A stretch of DNA of 56,475 nucleotides from an uncultured Armatimonadota bacterium (GTDB lineage Bacteria > Armatimonadota > Fimbriimonadia > Fimbriimonadales > Fimbriimonadaceae), in NCBI GenBank assembly GCA_903833215.1, contig CAILEM010000045.1, forward strand, positions 1 through 56,475, in the 5' to 3' direction. A model generated the notes under the pieces. The model was given only the letters and a program-made list of their open reading frames with translations, had not been told where the DNA came from and did no database searches. Positions 7,295-15,000 of this stretch are shown here, one piece after another. Position numbers and translations under genes: made by a program. Within the stretch, counting starts at the first letter, position 1, and the number at the start of each line of letters is the position of its first letter.

Positions 7295-8254
7295 ATGAGT
7301 GTGAAAATTTGGACTTGCTGTATTGGACTGCTGGGAATGTATCCGATCTTTGTCGCAGCTCAGACTGGTCGTGGGTTCGTCAGTGTCGAAGGCTACGTCG
7401 GACTATCGAAGGAAGTTCAAGTCGGCAAGATTGAAAAGTTCGAGCTGATCGAATACAACAAGCCGCTGAAAGCTCCGGAGAGCTATGGCAAGCCATATCG
7501 AGTCTCGTTTGCTGTCAGCGAAACGATTCGTGGCGAAAAGACGAAGTCTGTCGAAATCGTACTTGCCGTGCAGATACCTGGCTCACTCCAGTACTTCAAA
7601 GACCATCACACCGAGTTGATGCTGGTGGTGTCCGATGATGCTCTTGATTCGGTCCCGATGCCGGAAGTCGGTATCGAGGAGAACGGCAAACGCGTGGATG
7701 GAACTTGGTATCAGTTCCGGATCCTCAACCCAATTGCTGTGCCCGATGAAGTGCAGCAAACATGGATCGAACAACAACTGGGTACCAGTTACGATCATGG
7801 CCGCATGTTCGACCTTGATTTGGCCGTGGTGTCAGGTCGGGAGCAGATCCTCAAAAGGGCAAGAAGATTCGCCAAGGACCACAAAGAGAAATGCCGTTCG
7901 GTTTGGCTAAGAGTGCCAAACAGCTTCGGGAGTCTGTGCGGCTACCCAAACGCATTCTGCGGGATTAGTTTGCCGAGGACGGTGAAGACCGAACGTCTCC
8001 TCGTATCGCTTCTCGAAAAGCCCGATCAGATCCTGGATTGCATGCCGATCAAGGGAACTGACCTAGAGCGGTATGGTCTCCTCTACAATGTCTTAAGGTC
8101 CTTGGAATCCTTCCCAAGTAAGGAAAATGCAGCCCAAATTCGGAAACTACTGAAAGCGCTACCTTCCGGCAAGGAGGAGCCCGAAGAGCGTTATGGCTCG
8201 CCTCAACTCGTCCATGCCATGGGCACTGCATTGCTTAAGCGATGGGCGATTTAG
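7295..8254 (+). CDS. Hypothetical secreted protein
   Basis: The frame opens at 7226, but the likely start is ATG 7295, which places a signal peptide at the N-terminus (MSVKIWTCCIGLLGMYPIFVAAQ, split at AAQ). The mature protein of about 295 residues starts with a beta-rich region (GFVSVEGYVGLSKEVQVGKI, SYGKPYRVSFAVSETIRGE) and continues with an alpha-helical half. It has paired cysteines around residues 220-235 (SLCGYPNAFCGI) that could form a disulfide outside the cytoplasm. I do not recognise the family. Its stop codon overlaps that of the convergent HEAT-repeat gene by 4 nt. Confidence 0.6.
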   Translation: MSVKIWTCCIGLLGMYPIFVAAQTGRGFVSVEGYVGLSKEVQVGKIEKFELIEYNKPLKAPESYGKPYRVSFAVSETIRGEKTKSVEIVLAVQIPGSLQYFKDHHTELMLVVSDDALDSVPMPEVGIEENGKRVDGTWYQFRILNPIAVPDEVQQTWIEQQLGTSYDHGRMFDLDLAVVSGREQILKRARRFAKDHKEKCRSVWLRVPNSFGSLCGYPNAFCGISLPRTVKTERLLVSLLEKPDQILDCMPIKGTDLERYGLLYNVLRSLESFPSKENAAQIRKLLKALPSGKEEPEERYGSPQLVHAMGTALLKRWAI

Positions 8255-9747
8255 TGACGGCGGTGTCTTGCTGACCAGTGGTTGATTTCAGACTGAATTT
8301 CCTCGACATACGAGATTGGAAGACGACATTTTGCCTCGTCGAGTGATCCCTGCAACTGTGCCAGTTGCCCCGGGGAAGGGCCGCTATAGTCATGGGTTCT
8401 TTTTGTGAACCACCGAATAATCCAAAATTTCATACTCGGAATGAGTGGTTCGTCCGCGCACAAATCTAGTGCCAAACTTATCGCATCCCACCGTCGAACG
8501 AGGTCGAGAGCTTCGGCCAATGCTTCCTTCCGTGCGAGATCCTGATCTTCATGAAACAACTTCAGAAGAGCCGAGGATTCCATCCTGAAGCCAAGATGGT
8601 TGAGTGTTCGAACGGCCCGACGAATGACTGTTGGTCTGGAGTCCCGCAAGAGAGGTTCGACAGAAGGCACCGCTGCGGTGAACTGACGATTTTCAAATGC
8701 TGCCAAGGCAGCACAGATCGATTTCGTCGAGCCGCTGCTTAGGATGGGCACAAGTTCAGCGAGTTCAGAATCGGAGGCAACTTCACCGAATCCAGCAACT
8801 GCCGCAATGGAAGGTATCGCCGCTCGATAGGTATCTGCGAAGTTGGCCACTCCCAGGCGTTCGAGGCTATATCTAGCACTGAGCCGAATTCGCCAAACAT
8901 TGTCGAGTAGGAAGCGTCTCAAGGCGTCGATGTCGGCCAGCGAGTCCGCGATTTCTACTGCCTCAAGTCTCGCAACTTTTGCGGGATGTCGCGAGAGTTC
9001 ATCCAAGAGGTCCTTTCGTTGTTCGAACGGGAAACTCCTGATCGCCTGTACTGAGCGCTGAACGACCCTGTTGTCGGGATACTTGAGGCCGGACCGTACC
9101 ACCGTTTCCCAATCTTCATCGGGGCCGCATACCTGTCGGTCCATGAGGATTGTGAGGGCATTGAGTGTTGACTCCCAGCGTGTGTTTTTGAGGACGGCAT
9201 TGCGTATGGAAAGCTCTACGAGAAGGCTTTCAAGAAGCTGAGTGCCTTGAGGATAAGTTTTCAAAACCGGGATGGCACGAACACATTTTTCGAGAGTGCT
9301 GTCAGTGGCAAGTGGCATTAATATCGCTGCGCTACTTGATGCCAACTGCGAGATGGGCTCAACCCAGTCACATGACCTAATGAGGAGAAATGGCAGACTC
9401 CGCTCACCAAGTGTTATTAGGTTCCGAGTTGCGGCCTCCCGAATGCGACCGTTTCTCGAATAGCTTTGAATGACTGCCAGACCAAATGCATGTTGATTTG
9501 CTTCAAGCAGGGGGATAACCGCATTGGAAACGGATTGGATGTGCCAGGCGCCGTGCTCCATGCGGATCCCATCCAGTAACTCGGGGGACTCCTCTACGAG
9601 CCTATCCAGACCTTCAATATCGACTTTTGTGACGGTCCGTGGGTGGGGACCATAGGCATTCCGGAAAGCATTTAGCAGCTTTCCATAGAATTCCTCTAGC
9701 TGAAATCGGCGCGTCTGCTCTTGTCGGGGCTCATCACTATCTCGCAT
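8251..9747 (-). CDS. HEAT-repeat protein
   Basis: A 498-residue soluble protein made of tandem helical hairpins of the HEAT type. Recognisable units include AATRNLITLGERSLPFLL, RSVQAIRSFPFEQRKDLLDEL, AKVARLEAVEIADSLADIDALRRFL, WRIRLSARYSLERLG and TVIRRAVRTLNHLG. There is no signal peptide or enzyme motif, so it is most likely a cytoplasmic protein-protein interaction scaffold. It starts 20 nt after the S41 peptidase gene on the same strand and is probably co-transcribed with it. Its stop overlaps the stop of the convergent gene at 7295 in a TTAG tetranucleotide. Confidence 0.75.
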   Translation of the reverse strand: MRDSDEPRQEQTRRFQLEEFYGKLLNAFRNAYGPHPRTVTKVDIEGLDRLVEESPELLDGIRMEHGAWHIQSVSNAVIPLLEANQHAFGLAVIQSYSRNGRIREAATRNLITLGERSLPFLLIRSCDWVEPISQLASSSAAILMPLATDSTLEKCVRAIPVLKTYPQGTQLLESLLVELSIRNAVLKNTRWESTLNALTILMDRQVCGPDEDWETVVRSGLKYPDNRVVQRSVQAIRSFPFEQRKDLLDELSRHPAKVARLEAVEIADSLADIDALRRFLLDNVWRIRLSARYSLERLGVANFADTYRAAIPSIAAVAGFGEVASDSELAELVPILSSGSTKSICAALAAFENRQFTAAVPSVEPLLRDSRPTVIRRAVRTLNHLGFRMESSALLKLFHEDQDLARKEALAEALDLVRRWDAISLALDLCADEPLIPSMKFWIIRWFTKRTHDYSGPSPGQLAQLQGSLDEAKCRLPISYVEEIQSEINHWSARHRRH

Positions 9748-9767
9748 CTGAACTTCATCTCAAGATC

Positions 9768-11006
9768 CTAAGCACCTTTGACTCCGGTTTTGCCAGCCCC
9801 GTTCTTTTCAGCAGGGCGAGACTGAGTTGAGGATGCCGTATTCCACCACGCGTCGCCTTTTCCAGGCTTGACGAGGACGGGCGGCAGCCATTCGTGTCTT
9901 GGAGTGCCGTTGAGGTGAAACACTTGTTCGGTGGGGAAGTTGACGCCAATCCCGCACAGCGGTAAGTCGAGTCGGTCTACGGCGCCACGTAATCTGGCCA
10001 TTTCTGTACCAATGACTGTCGCGCGATGCATAGCGTCGAATCCGATGGCGATCCCTTCTCCCATGCTTCCCGTCCAACGACCAACGAGAACCACAAGAGG
10101 AGTGCGCACCGGTGTCGTCAATCGAGGAGTCACATATTCGACCCAATCGCGAACGGTGGCGGTATCGCGTTCTTCGGCGCGGTGGCGTTGGAACGGCATT
10201 CGCATGCCGACAAACAGTCCCATCATGCCGCGAGCCACATAGGATGTTCCGCCGCTGGGTGTGTTCCGAAGGTCGATGACAACTTTCTTTGCCGTGCGCA
10301 TGGCGGGGACCGCTTTGTCGAAGGCGGAGATCAGCGCACTCTCGCCCAGACTATTCTCGGGTCGAAGGTAGAGGACGGATCCGCCGCGCCGTTCGATGGT
10401 CAAGACATGATCGAATTTGGGTTGGATCGGCGTCGCCAATTTGGCCACACGCTTCTTTCCTTGAGAGAGAATTTCAAGATTCCGAGGGGAGTTCCAACGA
10501 CCAGCTAGGGCCGAGTTGAGTGCCCAATCCCACGCTCGGGCATCGGGCTTTCGGATACCGAGCCATTGCTTTGCCGCTGACTTAATAGATAGCCCATTGA
10601 GCGTCAATACTTGGTCCCCTGCCATGAGTCCATTTCGCTCGGCGATCGAGCCAACTCGAATTTGATCGATGACGGCACGATTCCCAGCCCAATGTCCGAT
10701 AAGGTCCGCGCCCGAAGGGACCAACCTCGGCGAAGCATCGTTGTTCGCTCCTAGCGTCGCATGAAAGTCATGTAACTCACCCACAACCGCTTCGAGTAGT
10801 CCGAGAACCTGCTTCTTGTCTGAGACATTAGCGAACTTGGGTGCATACGCCCTTCGAAGTTCTTCCAAGTCAATGTGATCGTCGATGACATACGCACCGT
10901 TCTGCTTCAGGGAGTCGATGAGCAGATTCAAATCCGGTCGATAGTCTTGAGTTGCCCCTGAGGTGGCGAAGGCAATGGCAAGGAATGCGGCGAACATTCC
11001 ACACAT
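9768..11006 (-). CDS. Secreted S41-family (tail-specific protease-like) peptidase
   Basis: This 412-residue protein has an N-terminal signal segment (MFAAFLAIAFATSGATQ, after a first Met four residues earlier) and a PDZ-like module around residues 105-160 (IDQIRVGSIAERNGLMAGDQVLTLNG). The S41 catalytic core is at about 210-370: VVIDLRNTPSGGTSYVARGMM, then LVVLVGRWTGSMGEGIAIGFDAM. In the last, the Ser of GSMGE occupies the nucleophile position and the family usually has a Lys further on, here less clear. S41 proteases cleave C-terminal regions of periplasmic or extracellular proteins. The gene precedes the HEAT gene and is divergent from the DUF1579-like gene at 11050 with only 43 nt between. 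Confidence 0.85.
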   Translation of the reverse strand: MCGMFAAFLAIAFATSGATQDYRPDLNLLIDSLKQNGAYVIDDHIDLEELRRAYAPKFANVSDKKQVLGLLEAVVGELHDFHATLGANNDASPRLVPSGADLIGHWAGNRAVIDQIRVGSIAERNGLMAGDQVLTLNGLSIKSAAKQWLGIRKPDARAWDWALNSALAGRWNSPRNLEILSQGKKRVAKLATPIQPKFDHVLTIERRGGSVLYLRPENSLGESALISAFDKAVPAMRTAKKVVIDLRNTPSGGTSYVARGMMGLFVGMRMPFQRHRAEERDTATVRDWVEYVTPRLTTPVRTPLVVLVGRWTGSMGEGIAIGFDAMHRATVIGTEMARLRGAVDRLDLPLCGIGVNFPTEQVFHLNGTPRHEWLPPVLVKPGKGDAWWNTASSTQSRPAEKNGAGKTGVKGA

Positions 11007-11037
11007 TCTGACTTAGCTGTGGGCACTAAATGACATG

Positions 11038-11043
11038 TAGAAT
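11038..11043 (+). promoter_or_regulatory. -10-like hexamer TAGAAT before leaderless ATG start
   Basis: TAGAAT, 6-nt gap (GATTGA), then ATG 11050. The divergent S41 gene starts just 32 nt upstream of the hexamer, so the promoter is compact. Confidence 0.5.
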
Positions 11044-11049
11044 GATTGA

Positions 11050-11559
11050 ATGACTGTCGCATGTGTTCTGTCTCTCATCACTCTCTGCGGCGTTCAGAAG
11101 GCGAAGATGCAAGATGAACTACTTAATCTGATGGTTGGTAAGTGGCATATCACCCGTGAATTTCCAAAGCGCAAGGCTGAAAATACGGCCACGATCGAGT
11201 GGGTGCTCAACGACCACTGGCTGAGAATAGACATGAAAGATGTCGAAAAGCCAAGCCAGTACGAGGCCCACGTCTACATCACGCAGATGGTGTCCGACAA
11301 AAGTTATGCGATCCACTGGCACGACAGCTTCGGCGGAACACTGCCCGAAGTCCTTGGTACGGGCCGTCGTGTTGGGGATTCGATTGTCTTTTCATTCAAA
11401 GACGTTGATGGCGAGCTGAGGAACACCTTTGCCTGGCATGGTGACCGCCACGAGTGGACAAGCAAGATCGAACAAACCGACAAGGCGGGGAAGTGGAGCG
11501 TGTTTTGCACGGACACCTATCGAAAGGTTTCAGCGACTCATTCGGCAGGCAAACACTAG
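11050..11559 (+). CDS. DUF1579-like small protein
   Basis: A 169-residue protein whose core resembles DUF1579 lipocalin-like proteins: LMVGKWHITREFPKRK (the VGKW opening), repeated beta-strands with TIEWVLNDHWLRIDM, and a later NTFAWHGDRHEWTSKIEQ. A short hydrophobic N-terminus (TVACVLSLITLCG) could be a signal peptide. DUF1579 members are often annotated as hypothetical; a ligand-binding barrel is the likely fold. The start is supported by a -10-like hexamer at 6 nt. The last codon overlaps the convergent GNAT gene in a CTAG. Confidence 0.65.
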   Translation: MTVACVLSLITLCGVQKAKMQDELLNLMVGKWHITREFPKRKAENTATIEWVLNDHWLRIDMKDVEKPSQYEAHVYITQMVSDKSYAIHWHDSFGGTLPEVLGTGRRVGDSIVFSFKDVDGELRNTFAWHGDRHEWTSKIEQTDKAGKWSVFCTDTYRKVSATHSAGKH

Positions 11560-12092
11560 CGTAACCCGACCGAATCAGTCGCCCAAAAGACGTCCGGATA
11601 CACCAAGGTTCCTGTCATCCATGGTTCGTATTTCGAAAGCTTCACATACTGAAACGCCAACTTCGGGATTCGAAGCGAAGGGGAGATAAATCCCGCCCCG
11701 CATCCGGGCAGAAATCCAACTTTTGAGTAGAAAGCGGGATTTCCTTCAAGAAAAACAAGCGGTTCTTCGCGTGATTGAAGTCGGGTGAGGGCTTCCGTAA
11801 TGAGCCCGCTTCCGATGCCTTTCCTTTGCCAATCCGGGGCGACCGAAACGGGGCTCAATATCAAGACCTCGATGAGTCTCGGAAGGGTATCTAACCATCC
11901 TCGCGTGAATGCAATATGCGCCACGGGCTTGTCGTGGACGGCCGCAACAAACGACAAGTCTCGCCAACAATCTGACACCCGAAGTGCATCCACCAAATGC
12001 ACTACTGAATCGCTTCCAAAAGCATCTCGGATGACACTCGAAACGATCGCTTCTTCACCCGGCTCCTCGGGCCGAACTATGAACTCTGCCAT
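11556..12092 (-). CDS. GNAT family N-acetyltransferase (YhbS-like)
   Basis: This 178-residue acetyltransferase has the GNAT acetyl-CoA motif LSPVSVAPDWQRKGIGSGLITEAL (QRKGIGSGL is the Q/RxxGxG/A pyrophosphate loop), preceded by strand VAHIAFTRGW and followed by PLVFLEGNPAFYSKVGFLPG, the pattern of the YhbS branch. It probably acetylates an amine on a small molecule or protein; the substrate is unknown. It is convergent with the DUF1579-like gene: the two stop codons share the sequence CTAG. Confidence 0.9.
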   Translation of the reverse strand: MAEFIVRPEEPGEEAIVSSVIRDAFGSDSVVHLVDALRVSDCWRDLSFVAAVHDKPVAHIAFTRGWLDTLPRLIEVLILSPVSVAPDWQRKGIGSGLITEALTRLQSREEPLVFLEGNPAFYSKVGFLPGCGAGFISPSLRIPKLAFQYVKLSKYEPWMTGTLVYPDVFWATDSVGLR

Positions 12093-12404
12093 GTCTAAAT
12101 CATGGCGTCTGTCGCTCTTGAATGAGGCTACTGATTATGGAGATTTTGGCTTCGCCCTTAGATCAAATGGTGAGTCCGAAGATTCCGCTTTAGGCTGCGG
12201 CTAATACCATCGGATAAATTGCCGTCGCGTTCCCCTTTACGGTGTATCTTGTTCGCATGACTCACTCCAACATGAGCATGGTTATCAAAGCGTTGAAATA
12301 GAATGTCATTTCCCAGTTCTGCCACGAGTCATATCAGCCCTCCTTAATTGTTCGTAAAGTCCATTCAGACCTTCCTCGTCTGACCTTTGAATCTCAAAAT
12401 CCCT
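12093..12404 (+). other. Intergenic region without recognisable feature
   Basis: About 310 nt between the GNAT and DUF1259 start codons. It must hold two divergent promoters, but I see no convincing -35/-10 pair, no tRNA and no small gene. The 12-mer TTTAGGCTGCGG near 12190 recurs near 21714 in another intergenic region and may be part of a dispersed repeat. Confidence 0.5.
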
Positions 12405-13304
12405 ATGAAAAACCGACTATTTGTACTTGCCGCAAGTGTCTTCCTTCTCTCGTCTGCGCATGCCCAGACTCAACAAACACCCATTCCAGATTTTATGCAA
12501 GCCATCGGCAGAATTGTCGGCAAAGCTGGCACGCTCAACGCAGATGGGTCTTACCGGATCAATCTGCCGCGAAAGGACGTCACATTTACCCACGCGAGCG
12601 GCATGCCTATCGATGCTGACCTCGGACTAGCCACCTACATCGCCATCTCAGGCACACAAGACAACTGTTTGGCCGTTGGAGATGTCGCCATGCTGGAAGG
12701 GGAAATCGATGCAGTTATTGACAACCTGAGGGCGGGTGGATTTGAGGTGGTCGCTCTTCACAACCACATGACCACGGAAGAACCACGGCTCTTCTTCCTG
12801 CATTTCCAAGTGACAGGGAAGTCTGATGCGATCGCGAACACATTTCGAAAAGCGATTGGAGTGCTAGGCCACGGTACCCCACGTCCCTTGTTAGGCAAGC
12901 CAGGCAAACCAAAGCTGGATACTGACGCCATCTCGGCTGTTTTTGGTGCCAAACCCCAAGTCTTTCCAAGTGGAGTTTTGCGCTATGCCAATCCTCGAAA
13001 GGATACGGCTGTCACGATCAACGATCAGAAGTTCACGCCTGGAATGGGGATGGCTTCATGGGCAGCATTCTACGCATGCGAGTGCGGTCAAACCCTCGTC
13101 ATGGGCGACACGTGTGCGTTCCGGTCTGACCTGCAGCAGGCGATTGATGCGTTCCGAAAAGGAGGGATTCATATCACATCCATCCATAACCACACGCTTG
13201 GCGGCTCAAGCGAGGTGATCTTTATGCATTACGAAGGTGAAGGCGATGCACTGAAACTCGCCGCCGGCATCAAATCGTGTTGGAATGTGCTCGGAGCAAA
13301 GTAA
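12405..13304 (+). CDS. Secreted DUF1259 (LppY/LpqO-like) protein
   Basis: The product from ATG 12405 has 299 residues with a signal peptide (MKNRLFVLAASVFLLSSAHAQ). The mature part is two copies of the DUF1259 unit. The first has VTFTHASGMPIDADLGLATYI...VVALHNHMTTEEPRLFFLHF, and the second VTINDQKFTPGMGMASWAAFY...ITSIHNHTLGGSSEVIFMHY. Each copy keeps the HNH motif that is typical of the family and may bind metal. Such proteins are exported or lipid-anchored in mycobacteria; the role is unknown. The stop codon TAA is followed directly, in the same reading frame, by the MFS transporter, so the two genes are co-transcribed and perhaps linked by rare readthrough. Confidence 0.85.
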   Translation: MKNRLFVLAASVFLLSSAHAQTQQTPIPDFMQAIGRIVGKAGTLNADGSYRINLPRKDVTFTHASGMPIDADLGLATYIAISGTQDNCLAVGDVAMLEGEIDAVIDNLRAGGFEVVALHNHMTTEEPRLFFLHFQVTGKSDAIANTFRKAIGVLGHGTPRPLLGKPGKPKLDTDAISAVFGAKPQVFPSGVLRYANPRKDTAVTINDQKFTPGMGMASWAAFYACECGQTLVMGDTCAFRSDLQQAIDAFRKGGIHITSIHNHTLGGSSEVIFMHYEGEGDALKLAAGIKSCWNVLGAK

Positions 13305-14495
13305 CTGAGAGACCTTAAGCTGCTCTTCGCCGCCCGCGGGCTCCGTATGTTCGCATACGGAATGCTCGCGGTGATCCTGGCCCTCTATCTTGAGCGTCTT
13401 GGATTCGCGAAGTCAGCGATTGGGTTACTTTTCGCGTTTACAATGTTCGGGGACATCCTGATGTCCCTCTTCCTGACAACCCGTGCCGATCGATTCGGCC
13501 GGAAGCGGACTCTGATCATCGGATGTTTTCTGATGGTCGGAGCGTCAGCCGCATTTGCGAGTACCGCGCAATTCGGCCTCCTCGTTCTTGCCGCGACGAT
13601 CGGCGTGTTGAGCCCCTCGGGAAACGAAGTCGGGCCATTCCTGCCGGTAGAGCAGGCAGCCCTTTCTGAAGAGCTGTCATCGGACAAAAGGGTCGGTGTG
13701 ATCGCTTGGTACAACCTGGTCGGCTACTTCGCCGCTGCCTTTGGAGCGCTTACCGGTGGTCTAGGGGCACAGTCTCTCCAGCATGCCGGTTTATCCGAAC
13801 TGGCGAGTTTCAGGTGGATCGTAGTGGGGCATGGACTCGTTGGTATCGCGATGGCGATCCTCTATTCCGGGCTTTCGGCGAGTGCCGAAAACCACGCACC
13901 AAAGCCGCAAGCGGCCGTTTGGCTCGGACTCCATAAGAGCAAGCGCATCGTCCTCAAACTTTCTGCCTTGTTCTCCATAGACGCGTTTGCGGGAGGCTTC
14001 GTGATGCAGAGCCTCATCGCCTACTGGTTCCACATTCGATATGGCTCCAGCGAGGCACAGCTAGGAGGGATTCTATTCTTCGGGAATCTGTTTGCGGGGA
14101 TTTCGTCGCTCTTGGCTGCTCGAATTGCCAAGCGATTTGGCCTCGTGAACACGATGGTTTGGACTCATATCCCGTCGAATGTGCTCCTCATTCTCGTGCC
14201 TCTCATGCCAAATGTGAATTTGGCAATCACGGTCTTGCTCATTCGGTTCTGCCTGTCGCAGATGGATGTTCCGACTCGGCAGGCATACGTCATGTCCGTC
14301 GTCGCCCCTGATGAGCGTTCGGCAGCCGGCGGTGTCACAAATATCGCACGTAGCATCGGCGTTTCCGTCGCCCCGTTGTTCACCGGCCTAGCGTTCGCCG
14401 CCCCAACCCTCGGTATCCCGTTTCTCGTCGCCGGAAGCCTGAAGATCGGCTACGACCTCGCCCTGTGGCGCATGGCGTCAAAAGAGCCCAATTGA
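13305..14495 (+). CDS. MFS transporter, probable CTG start
   Basis: A major facilitator with 12 expected membrane segments (product about 396 residues). Between helices 2 and 3 it has ADRFGRKRTLIIG, the motif A region (consensus D-R-x-G-R-K/R), and helices are rich in Gly/Ala. The first ATG is 13347, but the typical MFS opening (LKLLFAARGLR) is encoded upstream of it. The only codon that can begin it is CTG 13305, immediately after the DUF1259 stop. GGAG lies 8 nt upstream, inside the DUF1259 gene. Reinitiation after the TAA is likely. The substrate cannot be predicted. Confidence 0.8.
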   Translation: MRDLKLLFAARGLRMFAYGMLAVILALYLERLGFAKSAIGLLFAFTMFGDILMSLFLTTRADRFGRKRTLIIGCFLMVGASAAFASTAQFGLLVLAATIGVLSPSGNEVGPFLPVEQAALSEELSSDKRVGVIAWYNLVGYFAAAFGALTGGLGAQSLQHAGLSELASFRWIVVGHGLVGIAMAILYSGLSASAENHAPKPQAAVWLGLHKSKRIVLKLSALFSIDAFAGGFVMQSLIAYWFHIRYGSSEAQLGGILFFGNLFAGISSLLAARIAKRFGLVNTMVWTHIPSNVLLILVPLMPNVNLAITVLLIRFCLSQMDVPTRQAYVMSVVAPDERSAAGGVTNIARSIGVSVAPLFTGLAFAAPTLGIPFLVAGSLKIGYDLALWRMASKEPN

Positions 14496-14723
14496 CATAT
14501 TTCAGGTGATGGACTTGGACTCTTGGCTTAGCGAAGTCTTGAGGCAATTCCCGCAGCGGAAATGATCGCTTACAGCGCTCCAGCCACTTCGTCACCCATG
14601 GATATCCAGGTCTTCACTCGTTACCATTTGTGAGATCTTTGGCGCTTTCAAACGCGAACAAATCTGGCTGTGATCACTGAGACATCAAGCACCCGCAGGG
14701 TCCGGAAAGGGAAAGTCCAACTC

Positions 14724-14866
14724 GTCTCTCCTCAACGTCCATAACCGTCGCCGCTCTCGTCGCTGGGCCGTCAGCGCGCCACTGTTCGACGCGCGAAGGC
14801 GCTAGTTTGGCGCGCGCCCAGCGATGACGAACGATAAAGCGACGGTTCGGGACGTGGAGGAGAGAC
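14724..14866. repeat. Long imperfect inverted repeat (143 bp)
   Basis: Between the convergent MFS and CLC genes lies a long palindrome. The outer 28 nt of each arm, starting GTCTCTCCTC, match at 25 of 28 positions; after an asymmetric interior loop a second block TCGCTGGGC pairs again, then GC-rich ends around GCGCGCC. The centre is near 14795. A further small hairpin (GCACC-CAGC-GGTGC) follows at 14868-14881. It could fold into a long RNA or DNA hairpin, act as a bidirectional terminator, or be a MITE-like repeat. The rest of the 505-nt gap (14496-15000) shows no gene. Confidence 0.7.
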
Positions 14867-15000
14867 AGCACCCAGCGGTGCAAGCGTCCAGACCAGCCCT
14901 CGAATAGAACAAACGAAGGAAGAAGAAATGAGCCGTTCAGAGGATGAACGACGATAGAAGCGGAGTGGATACGGACTCCATGATCCTTAGAAACTGCGGG

